From Sipunculus nudus (lineage: Eukaryota > Annelida > Sipuncula > Golfingiida > Sipunculidae), in assembly GCA_026874595.1 (NCBI GenBank), contig CM049306.1:61138019-61202018 (forward strand): a stretch of 64,000 nucleotides of DNA. Reading direction: 5' to 3'. A model generated the notes under the pieces. The model saw only the letters and a list, made by a program, of their open reading frames with translations. It did not search any database and was not told the DNA's origin. The translations under genes were made by a program, and so were the position numbers. Positions 23,508 through 37,700 of the stretch are shown piece by piece. Numbering within the stretch: the first letter of the stretch is position 1; each line of letters starts with the position of its first letter.

Positions 23508-23941
23508 TTCTGGGTCTGTTCACCGGCTCAGTCACCTTGACCCGTCAGGAGCAACGTGCAAACGTACTCAAGAAAACCATAACCGCTCTCATACAGGAAC
23601 CGCACTGGAGATATCGCTCTCCATGCACCATTCACTACGCTTCGGTCTTTAAAATCAGAACGGCAAAGTTTGTTGGGAACCAGGGGCGTCAATTTAGGGG
23701 GGGGGGGGGATGGTCAATGTAATAACCCCCCCCCCCCCCCACACACACACTTTTAAGAGAATAATATTATAATATTGTGAACGAAATATATTAATTAATA
23801 GAATTAAAGTCTTAAATTGGATCTATTTACTAAAAAATATTATATCCTAACCTTGCTTAGAATTCACAAATTAACAAAATAATTTTCTAAAACATAATAA
23901 TTATTTGAAATATGACTAAGTATATATATATAATTATATAT

Positions 23942-23990
<49 letters not shown>

Positions 23991-25162
23991 AAGTCATCCC
24001 CCCCACCCTAGAAGAAAAATTGACGCTACTGTTATGTACTGATTTCAAAAGGCCGAAGCATAGTAAATGTCCATGCTCCAGGAGAGATCACACCGCTATA
24101 CGTTATTGTATACATATAAGGTATACATGACTGTAGAGCTGTACAGCTATTTAAATATAATAAATACATAAACAAATATAATAAAGGCCTAAGTTATAAT
24201 ATTGAAAACATTAAAATTTGATTTCCTGAAGTTTGAATTATACTGTATTCTTTCATCAAATTTCATTTCTATCGTAAATTAAAAAAAAAAAAAATAAACT
24301 CCAAGCGAATTGGAGAATTTGATCTTTACGGTGGGTGCTTTCAGTTTAAACTTTCGTGAACTTCGTTCTACGGAATGTCAAGTGATATTATTTTAATTGA
24401 AATAATAAATCCATCAGGACTTTAATAAAAATATCAAATTAATTCCTTCAATAGTCATTATTTCACTGGAATCTGGAGGAAAAACTTAGAAATTTGTCAT
24501 TGTTATCTCGTTGAAATGTATAATTACTTATTAAAAAAAATTAAAAAGCTTTTAAAAATTAGATCTATATTTCAAGGGAAATGATAATTAAGATATTTTC
24601 AGTGTTTTCATATGTGATAAAGTTAATTATCACCTAGGAGTATTATTATATTGTACAGAGCTGGTCATAATATTCATTCCGAATATATATCCAATGATCC
24701 AGTTAATACATGGGTCATATATATTTCTAAACCCATTTGTGGCTCTGTATATACCACGTACTGAGCCACAACTTGCATGGTCTAATGTATATCCTTCCCC
24801 CCCCCCCCCCCCCAATCATGTTGGAAAGGTACGACACGAATTACTAGAAGGTTGGTTTTGGTACATTTTAACGCGTGTGATAGGACAACTGTCGGAGAAT
24901 TTGTACAAATGAATTGTACATTTGGTCCAACAGTTTAAGATATGCCGAGAAAAGGTTCTTTTGTTTTAAAGTCATGTAATTCAAAGCCACAGATATTAAA
25001 TATGTCTTGGAATTGTAGTTTTAAATATTGAACGTATTAATTTTTGCATAAATTATATTGGATAAATCTGTATCTGCTTACAAAATGGTAGACTGGTACA
25101 CCGCTCTATTATGGTTCATGACCATAAAGCCCCATAATAGAGCGGGGTACCAGTCTAGCAAG
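23508..25162. promoter_or_regulatory. Divergent intergenic region between IMMT and MRPL35
   Basis: 1,655 bp separate the two start codons on opposite strands, so promoters of both genes must lie here. The IMMT-proximal 150 bp hold about a dozen CpGs in otherwise CpG-poor DNA. The middle has G and C homopolymers (23,697-23,742; 24,797-24,812), a (TA)n run (23,944-23,988) and AT-rich DNA. The MRPL35 edge has the hairpin described separately. No TATA box is evident at a sensible distance. TSS positions are not determinable. Confidence 0.7.
25089..25157 (+). promoter_or_regulatory. 26-bp-arm inverted repeat ending 5 nt before MRPL35 ATG
   Basis: Arms 25,089-25,114 and 25,132-25,157 are reverse complements with one mismatch (25,100 A opposite 25,146 G) around a 17-nt loop. 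If transcribed it would put a very stable hairpin against the start codon; if not, it is a promoter palindrome. The ATG itself sits in CAAGATGGCAGCC, close to the YY1 consensus AAGATGGCGGC often found at starts of nuclear mitochondrial genes. Confidence 0.8.
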
Positions 25163-25196
25163 ATGGCAGCCTCCTTGCTGTGGAAGGTCACAACGG
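25163..25196 (+). CDS. MRPL35: MRPL35 exon 1
   Basis: The ATG in CAAGATGGCAG opens 11 codons plus one base, then ACGG|GTATGT donor. Short, so it rests on the MAAS-type start, donor quality, exact phase match to exon 2 and position head-to-head with IMMT. Confidence 0.8.
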
Positions 25197-28100
25197 GTAT
25201 GTGACCAATTTTATCTGTAAGAAATATGGAATGTCAGGGTTAAAGCATAAAGAGAAAATTATAACTTGCGTCATCAAATGCCCAATTTTCTGCTAACAAA
25301 ATAGCTGGATAAGCAAATTCTCGGTGGCCAGGTTAACGATTTCGGTGAAGTAGTCAGTAAGGTGAAGTTTCCGGCGAGCTCTCAGTTATTTGTCCAGTCA
25401 TAAATTTCAGTGAATTGCTGTATCAATTTAAAGGGACGTAATCAAGAGCAATATTAATTAAGCCTTTTCAAAGTGCCTTAAGAATTAGCGCCTACGTGAA
25501 ATTTTCTTAGTCAAGGTAAAATTCTTGGTGTCTATGTCTACGTGGTTCTTATCTCTTGTTGAATGTTTGTATGTCTGCTGTGAGCACCTGTGTCGCTGCC
25601 TGGTGGCGAACCTGTAATGGGAAATTCATGAATTATTAGTGGAGGGTTAATTTTTGTTAAAGGGGCCTAATCACCTATAAAACATGTTGAATTAACACGA
25701 ATAATAGCTTCTTCCCTTTAAAATAAAATTGTACCTGCCAAAACAATGCCCTGAAACAGTTTGCTTACTCCTGTAAATGGGTGTTAAAAAACAGTGGACT
25801 GGGCACGATCAAAGGTGTCAACATAAACACAGTGCATGCATAGCCCAGTCACAACAGGTATCAATCAGGAGATGCTCTGACTGACTTGGCCCAAAAAAAT
25901 GTAATACATGTTCCCGCTGGCTGAAACACTGCTTGTTGAGGCTCAAAATCGGACCTCCGGCCTTGTTATGGTAAACAGACACACGTGGACTGTGTTTACC
26001 AACACGCAGACTCATAACAAGGTGTTAAACAGCCGTATACAAGGTACTGAGACTGTGTTTTTGTATGGTTTTGCTGGGAATCTTTTGAATAAAGCAAAAG
26101 CGGACTGATAGTGTGAATGAATAAGCATTATATTGCCCCTGATTATGTCCCTTTAAGCATTTCCCTGGCATCGAGAAATTTTGTAAAGATTAATCCATGG
26201 CTGTTTATTATCTGCCTGCCACTAAAGCATACTCTGTCTCATGCTTCGCCCACACAAGGATGATCACTGGAAATATAATCCCTTAACATGTTCCTTCCTG
26301 TTAGGAGGTGTTTATGTATATAGCAATAAGGCTTATATATTTAATAAATATAAATGTACTTCAGGTAATGTGTCAGTTTATCTTATTCAGCCCAAAGTTC
26401 AAATGTCAGCCATAAAGTATTTAGCTTAGCTGACTGAAAGTCATCTGAGCTATAATGATCACCCTTTGTCTGTCCTCTGTCCTCCCATGTGTCTGTCCGT
26501 TTGTCTGTGTGTCTGTTAATAGGGCACAAATCATAACCACTGGACCTGGAATCTTCTTACATGACATCCAGAGAGATCCATGAAAAATCTCCTTGGAAAC
26601 CCAGATTTTCCCCATTTCTCTTATAAGCATCCCCTAGCATAATTGAAAATTTGATACCAAAGCAGGGCACAAATCATAACCATTTGACCTAGAATCTTTT
26701 AACATAAATCCAGGGAGGTCCATGAAAAGTGTCTTTGGAAAGGTGAAATTAGGTCTCTGTTTATTAGCACCCCCAAGAATAAATGAAAATGATACCAAAG
26801 TAGGGCACAGATCATAATCATAACAATCTTCTGACCTGACATCCTGACAGTTCCTCAACAGTTCTCCCTATAAACCTGAAATTGGGTCACTGTGACCTAT
26901 ATTCTCAGAGTTTTGAGGTATGTTTGAGCACCCAAGAAATAATGCAAAAAACACACAAATGGCCAGATTCCCCAGGAAAGGCTGATTGGATTGTCATCAA
27001 AGATGGTGTGCTTATGGGTCTTGATGAACTTGGGCTTGTATGCATGAACGATGATGCCACCTACATTATCTAATTTAGTTGCCTGTGCAAGGACATATTG
27101 TCAACATGTCAGTCAGCTGAGCGTTATGACCCATTGGTCACTTATTTTACAACGTCACCATGTAAACAATGATCAGGAAACATTGTGTCTTGGTCATTGT
27201 CAATTTGGCAAATTTGATGGTCTGTTTCTTATAAAATATGATTTAATTCCTAAAATAGTCCCTACTTTTTGTATATATTTATATTCTTCCTATATAAGCC
27301 AGATTAAATACAATATACTAAAATATAACTATGCCTTTATGAAAGCCTTAGATAAAATAAAAGCTAAAGTACACTTTTACCGTAATCAGTGTAAATTTTA
27401 TTGAAATTAATATATATTTGTATCCACCAAAACAAAGTTTTGCGGATACTATGTTTTTGACTGGGTTCCACCGCTGCCGTATTTGTTACCGGAGAACTCC
27501 TCTGAGACTACTGGACAGATTTTTCCGAAACTTACATCAATTATCAGTTCACATGTGAACTGGTGCCTAACTATTTGGTGTTGACCTCTGGCCTATCCTC
27601 TCTCCAGTGCGTCCATCTGTGCGTCTGTTTTTAGTTTAACTTTTTACACATTAACCAACATATCTTTGGACTCATTTGATCGATCAGGAAAAACTTTTGG
27701 CACAAATATACCCTTGGATAGCTTTATAACATACACAAAAATGGTGGCGCCACCTGCAACCATTTTTGCACAGCTACATCTGTTCGTCTGCCTTGGGTTA
27801 AAATCACTCATATCTCTGCAGTGGTTTGACTAATTCACCTGAAATTTGGCATATGTATACATCCTGGATAGCTTTCTTGCTTTTATGACAGGTGGCGCCA
27901 CCTACATTTACGTTCACACTGCAGACATCCATGCTTATATCTCTGGACTGGTTTGACGTATCTTCCTGAAAATTTGCATGTGTTTAGATCTTGCATAGTT
28001 TTCATACAAGATACTGGTGGCACCACCTGCAACTGTTTTTGCACAGCGTCCATCTGTTCATTCGACTTAGATTAAAATCACTCATATCTCGGCGGTGGTT

Positions 28101-28757
28101 TGACTAATTCACCTGAAATTGGGCATGCTCATACATCCTGGATAGGTTTCTTGATTTTATGACAGGTGGGACCACCTACCTTCACGTTCACGCTGCAGAC
28201 ATCCATGCTTATATCTCCTGTTTATACATCCTGGACAGCTCTCTTGATTTTATGACAGGTGGCGGACCTTCATTCAGGTTTACTATGCTAATATGCAACA
28301 CACCTCGCTCTATTCCCCTTTCCACTAAATCCATGCCTCACTTCACCCATCCCATTCTGATTTCTGCGGATACACATAGTCGCATGTTGAATACCCATAT
28401 TCTAGTTTTAAAATGTCCTAGTCTGAAACTTTCAGGTCTGAAAAGTCCATTTTGCTGAAATCATAATGACTAAGGTAGATATGCAGGACTTAAGAGGATC
28501 AATATCAAATCTTAAAAACAAAAACCTCCATTCATACTCCCAAACTTTGCACAGGTTCGCATTAGGCCTGTAAGCCTTGTTAATACTTGTTATATATATA
28601 TATATATATATAGGTAAAGAATAAGAGTGATGATTTTTAGGTAGACTTGTGTTAAAAACGTGTGTTAATAAACAAGTGAGTATCTAAAACGCATCACTCT
28701 TTTTTTTACCTACACTTGGACTACAGACTTACACTGCTACACCATTATATATATGTT

Positions 28758-28796
<39 letters not shown>

Positions 28797-31700
28797 CCAA
28801 TTTGGATGGTACAAATGAGTATTTCTTTTCTTTCAATTACTTATTTTATGTTAACGAGACTATGCTGTGTCCTTTTGCTGTGAATAATTATATGCTGTAA
28901 CACCTATTGTCATCTTATTTCTCATATTTGTATATTTTCAGGTTTAGGCAAACTTTTTGGGCAGAGGACATCTTGCAGTTTTCCTCAAAATGTCCAATCA
29001 GTGGCAGGTGGTCTCTCCGCATTTAGTGGGACAAGTTCATCCACAAGGTCATTAGTGTCTTGTGCATACTCCTCACACAACCATCTCCAGAGGGGAATCA
29101 ACACCACATTATATACACAGAGTACATCAAGGTGAATTGCATACACATCATACTACAGATTACACACACACAATACCACAAGTTTAAACCTTACCTAGGT
29201 AGCATCAATTGTATCCACTTTGCACACTGTGGCATACGCTCCATAAGCAGCAGTTACGCTATGCTCAACTATTCGCAACACTACCCACTGCAATACTGCT
29301 GTTTCCTGTCAGGTTTGGCCACCAGGTGGTGCTGTCTCTGTGGAATTCCCCCAGCATAATATTTAATCAATCACATTTCAGATATCACCAGCACAATCCA
29401 ATGCTCTTCGAGGTATCGGCCCCTTTGCACTGCAGTGGAAAGTGCTTGGTAGCACAGACTTTTCCCATCCCCTGTTGGAATACACACGATGCAATCGTCA
29501 ACTTTCAACAGTCTCTATACTGACTTGCTGGTGTGGCCTGAGATCAGTTATCCCCCACTTTCTGCATATTTCCTTTTTTGCATGCAGTGCTACACAAGTT
29601 TGCCATGGGCACAGCCCTGTTTGTTTACACGCTGAGCCAATCAGATTTCTTCTACCATTTCTGCACATTTGTTTTAACGCAGGGCCAATCAGATTTTAGT
29701 TTATCCAGAGCAAAACTGACTGGAGTTGCCAAACCTGAAGAATCCTGCTATTTCTCACACCGTGTGAGTAGAAGGTCACCAGGAGGTCACGTGCTGTGTT
29801 CAGAGTGTAACTGTGGCACTGCTGCATGGTCCTGTGGGACTTATGTTAATCGACAGGTCTTTATTGAATACATTTTTAGCTCAGCTGACTATAAGTCATC
29901 TGAGCTTTAGTCATGGTCCTTTGTCCGTCCTCCTGCCGTCCGTCCTTTAACAGGGCACTTTTTGAAAGTGTTGGACCTACGAATAAAAAATTTTGCATAC
30001 TGTTAAATGTCCCCAAAACTCCTTCCATACCGAAAATTTGGTCACTAGGACTTCATTCCTTCGAGATATTAAGGAAAAACCTCTTTTTCCATAAAAAAGC
30101 CATAGTTACATTTCAAGGCTGCCTAATATCAAACCACTGATCTGTATTTGATCATATTTAGTATGCATATTCTTCCATACATTTTCTATGAATATACCAA
30201 AAATTTGGTCCGTATTCCTTGTTTTGAATTTATTTGCCCAAACATAATACAATTTATAAAAAATCAGGAAATATATTTACCCACTTAACATGAAAATGAC
30301 TGAAGCTAGAGACTTTTTTTCAGGGATATAACTTTATTTATTCAAGATTCAATTGTTTACCCAAAATTAGATCTGAATTTTGCAAATTTTTAAAGTTATT
30401 AGCATAAATAAAAAATCAGTACCTTAAATTTTGTCCAGCTTTGACTAGGCACATTTTTTCCCTGTAAGCACTGTTGATTTAATTTTCACAGCATATACAT
30501 ATAAGGATTTAATCTTTTAAAATCTGAAATTTCAAAGGAATTGATTGAAAAGAGTAGCCTTTATTCAAGTTTTCATACACCATGTCAAGTGTTGTTTACA
30601 TCAAGCCCATCTAGTAGTACAGCCTTCACTTGTGTTATGTAACTGACTCCAGGCAGCTTGCCTTGGCTTAGCTTGTCCACTATTAGCAAGCTTTTCCTCT
30701 GCCCTGTACTCCCCCACACCCCCACCCCTCTCCCCCAGTTGATGCATAAACTAGATGAATGTTATTATTTTCTGTATTTGATTCATTCTTATTCTAGGCT
30801 ATGCTACATTTTAGATTTTGTATTGTACCACCAGGGTTACAATGATTAAAGTGCACATTTAATTGTGTCCACAAAGTGGTGTACATGTATTGCTATGAAG
30901 GTGTGGATGTTCATTAGATAAGGAATTCCTTAGTTCAGAAGAGTAAAAACTTCACCAGGTGTGCAATTGACTTTTAATTCCAATAATAAATTATAGCTGA
31001 GATAGTTATTAGCACAATGATATTGTTTGTCCCTCATTCAAACAACAGTGTGTATACTTTATTTGAAAAGATGTTTATATTTTTTAAAATAAGTTGTTTA
31101 TTTTATAAAATTTACTGAATCTTTTATTTCGGTTAATAAAATTAAGCATGTACTGAAAACTCCAGTGTACAAAGCCTTTTAATTGGGATTCAAGGAATAA
31201 TCTTGAAGATGCCATGTTGTGGCATAATTTTCTTTTAAATTCAGTTTAAAAATTTGTGATTTAAAAATAATAAAATATATATATGTGTGCATAATATGAC
31301 CAGATATGAGCTTCACCCTGGATAAATAATGATTGCAGCTTAGAACTCTGATATTTTAACTTATATTTTCAGATTTTTTTTACATGTAAATAAAAAAAAT
31401 GAATCTGATAAAAGCTATTTATGGAAAAAGTAGATATACTGTAAAAATAGGCTTTGATATAAAGGTAAATGCATTATTCCCTTGAAAATGAAATAAAGGT
31501 ATCAGTCCTTTCTGTCCACTTGCCTGTTCATCTGTAAATTTTTCATATGCATCACAGTATCTCAAAACTTTTACCGTTTTTCTTCATGACAGTCTTGTCA
31601 GAGGATTAGTTTTGCAATCATATATTAAAAAATTACTATAACTAAGGGCCCCTTTCCTCTTAGCTTCTCATATGCTTATTTATATGAAAAACATTACAAT

Positions 31701-34700
31701 AGAATATTTTGCCTTTGCAAAAATTTCAAACTCGGCTGATTGCTGTAACCCATGGGTCCCTTGTTGTTATATTTGATAAAGCTCTTTAAAGAATACTTTT
31801 GTTTCCTGTGATTCATTATATTTAAATCACTTTTTTATAAAGGCTTTTATTAAATTCTTATTTAATGTGAGCCCAGGGCTTGTATGATTTAAATCACTTG
31901 ATTTAAATTGTGATTCATAATTTAAATCAATGAAAAAAAAATCATAAAAATAATCAAAATTGACTTTTTTAAAGTTAATTGACCAAATGCGATAGATTTC
32001 TACGTTATGAATTACATAAAAATTCACCAACTGCAGATCCTCTGTGACAAAAAATTCAAAATAGTCTGAAATTATCTGTTGTAAGCTTTGTATTTACACT
32101 GACCATGATACATACTTCAAAATTAACACTATCATTCAAGTTTGGTAAACCAGTTTCTTATACAGGACATGATAAACTATCCAGCTGTTTTATTAAGATG
32201 ATTGTCTTCCAATGCTGCTTTATTTTTAAATATACTGATAAAATGTAAGGAAGATATGCAGAAATATTTACTTAGATTCTGATGGATAAAGACTCAGTAG
32301 TGGTGAACAAAACCAGCAATGTTGCTTGGGATTAACATGCCACACATTCTATTCTCATAAACTAAAACTAAGTAGAGAAGACTGACAGATCATTAAAACA
32401 CTGCATGTTACATTATTTTATTATTTTAATTTGATTTTGTTTGGTAATTGGCCACTAAATGTAAGTATGCAGGCATATTATAGGGTTATAGTACATGATC
32501 AGCCTGAAATGACATGTTGGAATCAGGTTGGCCAATGGTCACAATTTAATAACAAAAAACTTTCTGTAAAGTTCCTTTTATTCTACCGGTACATATTACT
32601 TTCTAAAAGACTTTGAAATACCGTCATAATAACCTGCATTATTATAAAACCTGTTAATTTAGTTGATAAAAATAGAGGAAGTGATTAATTCATCATTAGG
32701 TGATTTAAATCAATAAAAGTTGATTTAAATCAAAAAAGTCAAAAATCATGATTTTTAGCTCAGCTGACTACAAGTCATCTGAGCTATAGTCGTGGTCCAT
32801 TGTCCGTTGTCCGTCCGTCTGTCTACCCGTCCGTCCGTCCATAGATGTGGCATGTTTTGAAACCGTAAGACCCAGGAATCCAAAATTCGGCATAATGTTA
32901 GATGTTCCCAAAATCTCCTACCAAGCCAAAAACTAGGTCTTTGCGACTTCGTTCCTTTGAGATACCGTATTTATTCTAATTTGGCGACCACTTAAAAATA
33001 ATTAATTTTCTCAGAGGTCGAGACAATAGAGGATATTTGAAAATTATCTTCCTGCAGAATTTGCGGTGGTCGAGATTTTAGAGGCACGCGGTTTAATAAC
33101 CTTCCCTAGAGCCACAGAGCTGCTCTGACACTCGAGCGGTCATATGAATTGAGTGATAATTTGGTCGTTTATAAGTTTGTTTTGTTAGCTAAACAGTATT
33201 TCCTACAAACGGGCTTCCAACCGTCACATGAATTACACGGTGTCCGCAAATGATTAATGAAACTGAGCTCAATCACTTTACAAAATGATCACTACTTCGC
33301 GTATAGGTACGATGACATAGACGGCAACTCATGCAACTACCAGTTGCTTCAAGTTAACCCACCAGGCGGCGATATCGGCGGGCCGAAAAGGGACAAGCAG
33401 CTGCACCAGGTTGGAAGAAGACTTTATAAAAATAACTGCCAATTATCAGATAAATTTTATTTGCATAATACGTAATAAATGTTGGAAAGTAAAGCCGCGT
33501 TAAAATATGTACGACCGGAAATGGTCCTAGCTGGCGTGCCCTCGATCGGCCCTGTTTTGTATACGCGGTCACCCATCCAAAAACTAACCGGAGTCGTTTA
33601 AACTTAACTAAGATGACCGGTCCAACTGTGTCACAGTTGTTCCACCACGTGTGCTTTCACGTACTTGGTAAATATTATTGCTAATTATCCCACGTGAATC
33701 ACACACGAGACACGTGCGTACCTGGAATGGTACACGAGTTTGCTTTGTCACGGACACCCATTTGGAACTTGAACGCTTTATCATGTTTATATATTATGAA
33801 AAACGCATCTTTGTATCTTCAAAAATTTTATTGCAAACAAGTTTGATGTGGATGCTCAGTGTAATAAGAATCTAGTCAGATACAAACTGCGGTGCCCGTG
33901 ACAGACGGAGGCATTACACCTCAACATCGTCGACAGAAAACATCGTCAGCAGTCGTGAAATTAGAGTCATTTTAGAAATTATGCTTTCAAAATATTTTTT
34001 GGGGTCGAGAAATAAGAGGGATCGCCAAATTGGAATAAATACGGTATTAAGGAAAAACCTCAATTTTTTATTAAAATCCTATTTTCACACTTCAGGACTG
34101 CCTAATATCAAAACTACTCATCTTTTTTTCCTCATATTTACTGTAAATATTCCCCTATATAGTTCCTATGTACATGCCAGAAATTATGTCTGTATTGTAT
34201 AATTTAAAAAAGTTATGGGCTCAAACATAATGCATTTTGTAAAAAATCAGGAAAGATATTTAATCACTTAACACAAAACATGTAAAAGCTATGGACTTTT
34301 TTTCCAGTTATATAACTTTAATTAATCAAAATTAAATGACCTAAAACTAGATAAAAATCTTTTGAATTTTTTGAAATATTAACAAAAATAAAAAATTGGT
34401 ACATTAAATTTAGCCCAACTTTGACCATGGCACGTTTTTTTTCCTGTAAGTACTGTGGATTTAATTTTCACAGCATGTTTTTGCTAGCATTTTGTCTGTT
34501 AATATTAAAAATTTGAAACCAGTTGATCAAAAACTGTAGATTTTATTCAGGTTTTTAAGCACCATGTAACATATTGTTTACATCAAGCTAGTGTTATGCA
34601 GTTTGCAAGAGCTCAGCTCCCCAGCTTCAGCTCTCAGTTCCTATAATTTGGCATACAATTAGATGTTTCCAAAATCCCCTACCATGCCAAGAATTTGGTC

Positions 34701-37700
34701 ACTAGGACTTAATACCTTCGAGATATTAATGAAAAACTTCATTTTTCCATTTAAAACCCATTGTTACACTTCAAGACTGCATAATATCAAAGCCACTGAT
34801 CTGACTTTAATCATATATAATATACACATTTTTCTATACATTCTCTATGCACATGCAAGAAATGATGTCAGTATTGTGTAATTGTTTTAAGTTATGGGCC
34901 CAATCATAATGCACTTTGTGAAAAATCAAGAAATATATTTACTCCCTTAACAAGAGGATTGCTGAAGCTCGAGATTTTTTGTCAGGGATGTAACAATATT
35001 TTATCAAGATTCAACTGAATACCCAAAATCAGCTCTGAATTTTTAGGGAACCTGTGAGCTAATGCGATGGTGCGACATCGTCTGTCGTGCGACATGCGTC
35101 GTGCGTGGTCTGTACGTTAACCATAGCTATCTCAAAAACGGCAGGAGCTAGCATCACCAACTTTTTTGCAAATAATCAGTCATCCAAAAAACTATATCGG
35201 ATTTTGTTTCTTTTTTTTCTAACTGCATTTTCTTAAATTTTATAGGGAAAAAGCTAAAAAAGCTTTAAAAATCTTCTTCTCTGAAGTTGTCCAGCCAAAT
35301 TGTCCAATATTTCACAGAAATGATACCTGGAACAATCTTTCTCAAGTTTGTTCGAATGGTTCCAGTTCGCAGATTTTTGGCCGAGTTACAGGAGGTTGAA
35401 CTTTGTTAACTGTGCAAAAAAGCATATTAAAATTTAAATCTCAGAAACAGCTTAAGCTATCATCACCAAATTTTATGCGAATGTTGGTCACATAGGTCAT
35501 ATCTGAAATTGAGGTATTGGTGGCGCCACCTGCATCGGCCTTTTTTGTATGGGGTCATCAGTGCCTGTATCACACTGAAGGCTACAAAAAACTTCTTCTC
35601 TGAAACCATATGGCCAAAATGTTTAATATTGCACAGAAATGATCCTAGGGTAGTGCTTTCTGAAATTTGTTCAAATGGTCTCTTTTCAGTGACTTTTGGC
35701 TAAGTTGTGGGAAGCTGAATTTAGTCATATGCCATAACAGCCCATTTTAGCTCAGTGGCTACAAAGATCTTCTTCTCAAAAACTACTGGGCCAAATTCTT
35801 AAATCTCACACATTAATTGTCCTCAGATGTTGATAATTCAAGTTTGTTCAAATGGTTTTGGTTCAGTGCTTTTTGGCTGAGTTACGGGAAGCTGAGCTTA
35901 GCCAGTTTGCTGTATCTTCCTGTATGAGTTATAAACCTGCGAAATGTTTTTCGACTGATGCCACTGAAGCCAGTTTGTTAAATATTTTACTAGAATAATC
36001 CCTACAATAATTCTTATAATAATTGTCATTTATGGTTCCACATGAATGATTTTTGGCTGAATTATGGAGATTGAATTGAGTCATTTTACCTTATATGTTA
36101 GCTGTGTGATGCTGTTACATCTAGCCTTGCACCAGTTTATCAGCATCTATTACATCATGCCACTAGACATTTAGATTTCAGGTTATCTTTGGTTAATATT
36201 GACAAGAAAGTTTTACTAAAAGCTTTTAAAAATTTAGATTTATGATTTTAGTTATTCATCATACCAGGCAATGTTACAATTATGGATATTCAGCTCTCTG
36301 TGGCTATATAAAGACAACTGTACGTGGATTATAAATTATTGGTATCCCTACTCAACTTAATTCAAGAATTTGCAATCAATGAGATATATCTTTATTTTAA
36401 TTTTGCATTCAGTATGCATCTGTAAGAATTTTACATAAAGTTTAGCCTGAATCTATTTATAGCTTTGGCAGACTGCCAACTGTGTCAGATTATGCAACAG
36501 GTCAAGAGTTCATTCAGTGCAGCCAGGTACAGGTCAAAAGTTCACTCAGTCTAGACAGGTGCAGGTCAAGAGTTCACTCAGTGCAGTAGCTTGAGGCAGC
36601 AATTTGTCACAGGTCACTCGGGGGCAACTTCCTTACTCACCTGAGCCTTGTCAGCCCAATGCATCAAACTCTGGGAAAGTTTGATGTATTGGACTGATAT
36701 TTTTACCTGTCTATGCGTCTTTGATGGTATTCTCATTTACAAGACAGGTGGTGCCACCTACATTGACTTTTGCAGTATATGCGCCTGCTAATTTCTACAG
36801 AGGAATTTGATACATCAGCCTAAAATTGGACATGTTTATACATATCGGGTAGCTTTATAGTGTAGGTACAAGACTGGTGGCGCCATTTACAATAATTCTG
36901 CACAGTGTATGTCTTAATTCACAGGAGAGGTTTGACATATCAGTCTGACATTTGGCATATTTTTATATCTCTTCATTGTATACAAGACTGGTGGTGCTAG
37001 CTACAATCATTGTTTTATGGATACTATGTTTTCAGTCGGATGCAGACGCTGCCGCCATCGCCGCATAGGTTTCTGGAGAACTCCTCCATAACCACTGGGC
37101 AGAAATTTTTAAAATTCTGAATTTTGATTGGTCACATGTGAACTGCTTCGCCCTCATTTTTGGTTGACTCTGACCTCTGATCGAGTTCACGTTTCGTCCC
37201 AGTTGACCTACTTTTGACTGTTTTACAGCTCCTGAACATAGAAAATTTCATGAAAAATACACATGTACTGACTTTCTTTGCAATACCTGAAGATATTGGC
37301 CTGATTTTTGGTGTGTGGGCAGATAATGACCAGTTACAGATCGAGTACATGTTTTGTCCCAGTTGACCTACTTTTGACTGTTTGACGGTGCTCTTACATA
37401 GAAAATTTCATAAAAAAGTGCACATGTACAGACTTTTTTTCGCAATGCCTGCAGATACGGGCCTGATTTTTGGTGTGTAGGCAGATAATGACCAGTTACA
37501 GATCAAGTTCTTGTTTTGTCTCAGTTGACCTACTTTTGACCATTTGACTGCTCCTGAACATAGAAAGTTTCATGAAAAATAGAAATTTTCATAACAAATG
37601 CATATGTTCTGACTTTTTTTCCTCAATGCCTGCAGATACCACCCTGATTTTTTATGTGTGGGCAGATAATGACAGTTACAGTTCGAACTTGCGTTTCATC

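Noticed and set aside
23492..23722. Plus-strand frame across IMMT exon 1
   Set aside because: Antisense to the presequence exon, begins without ATG and runs into a G-homopolymer.
29060..29910. Run of 85-110-codon plus-strand frames in MRPL35 intron 2
   Set aside because: Overlapping frames without similarity; MRPL35 phases close without them.
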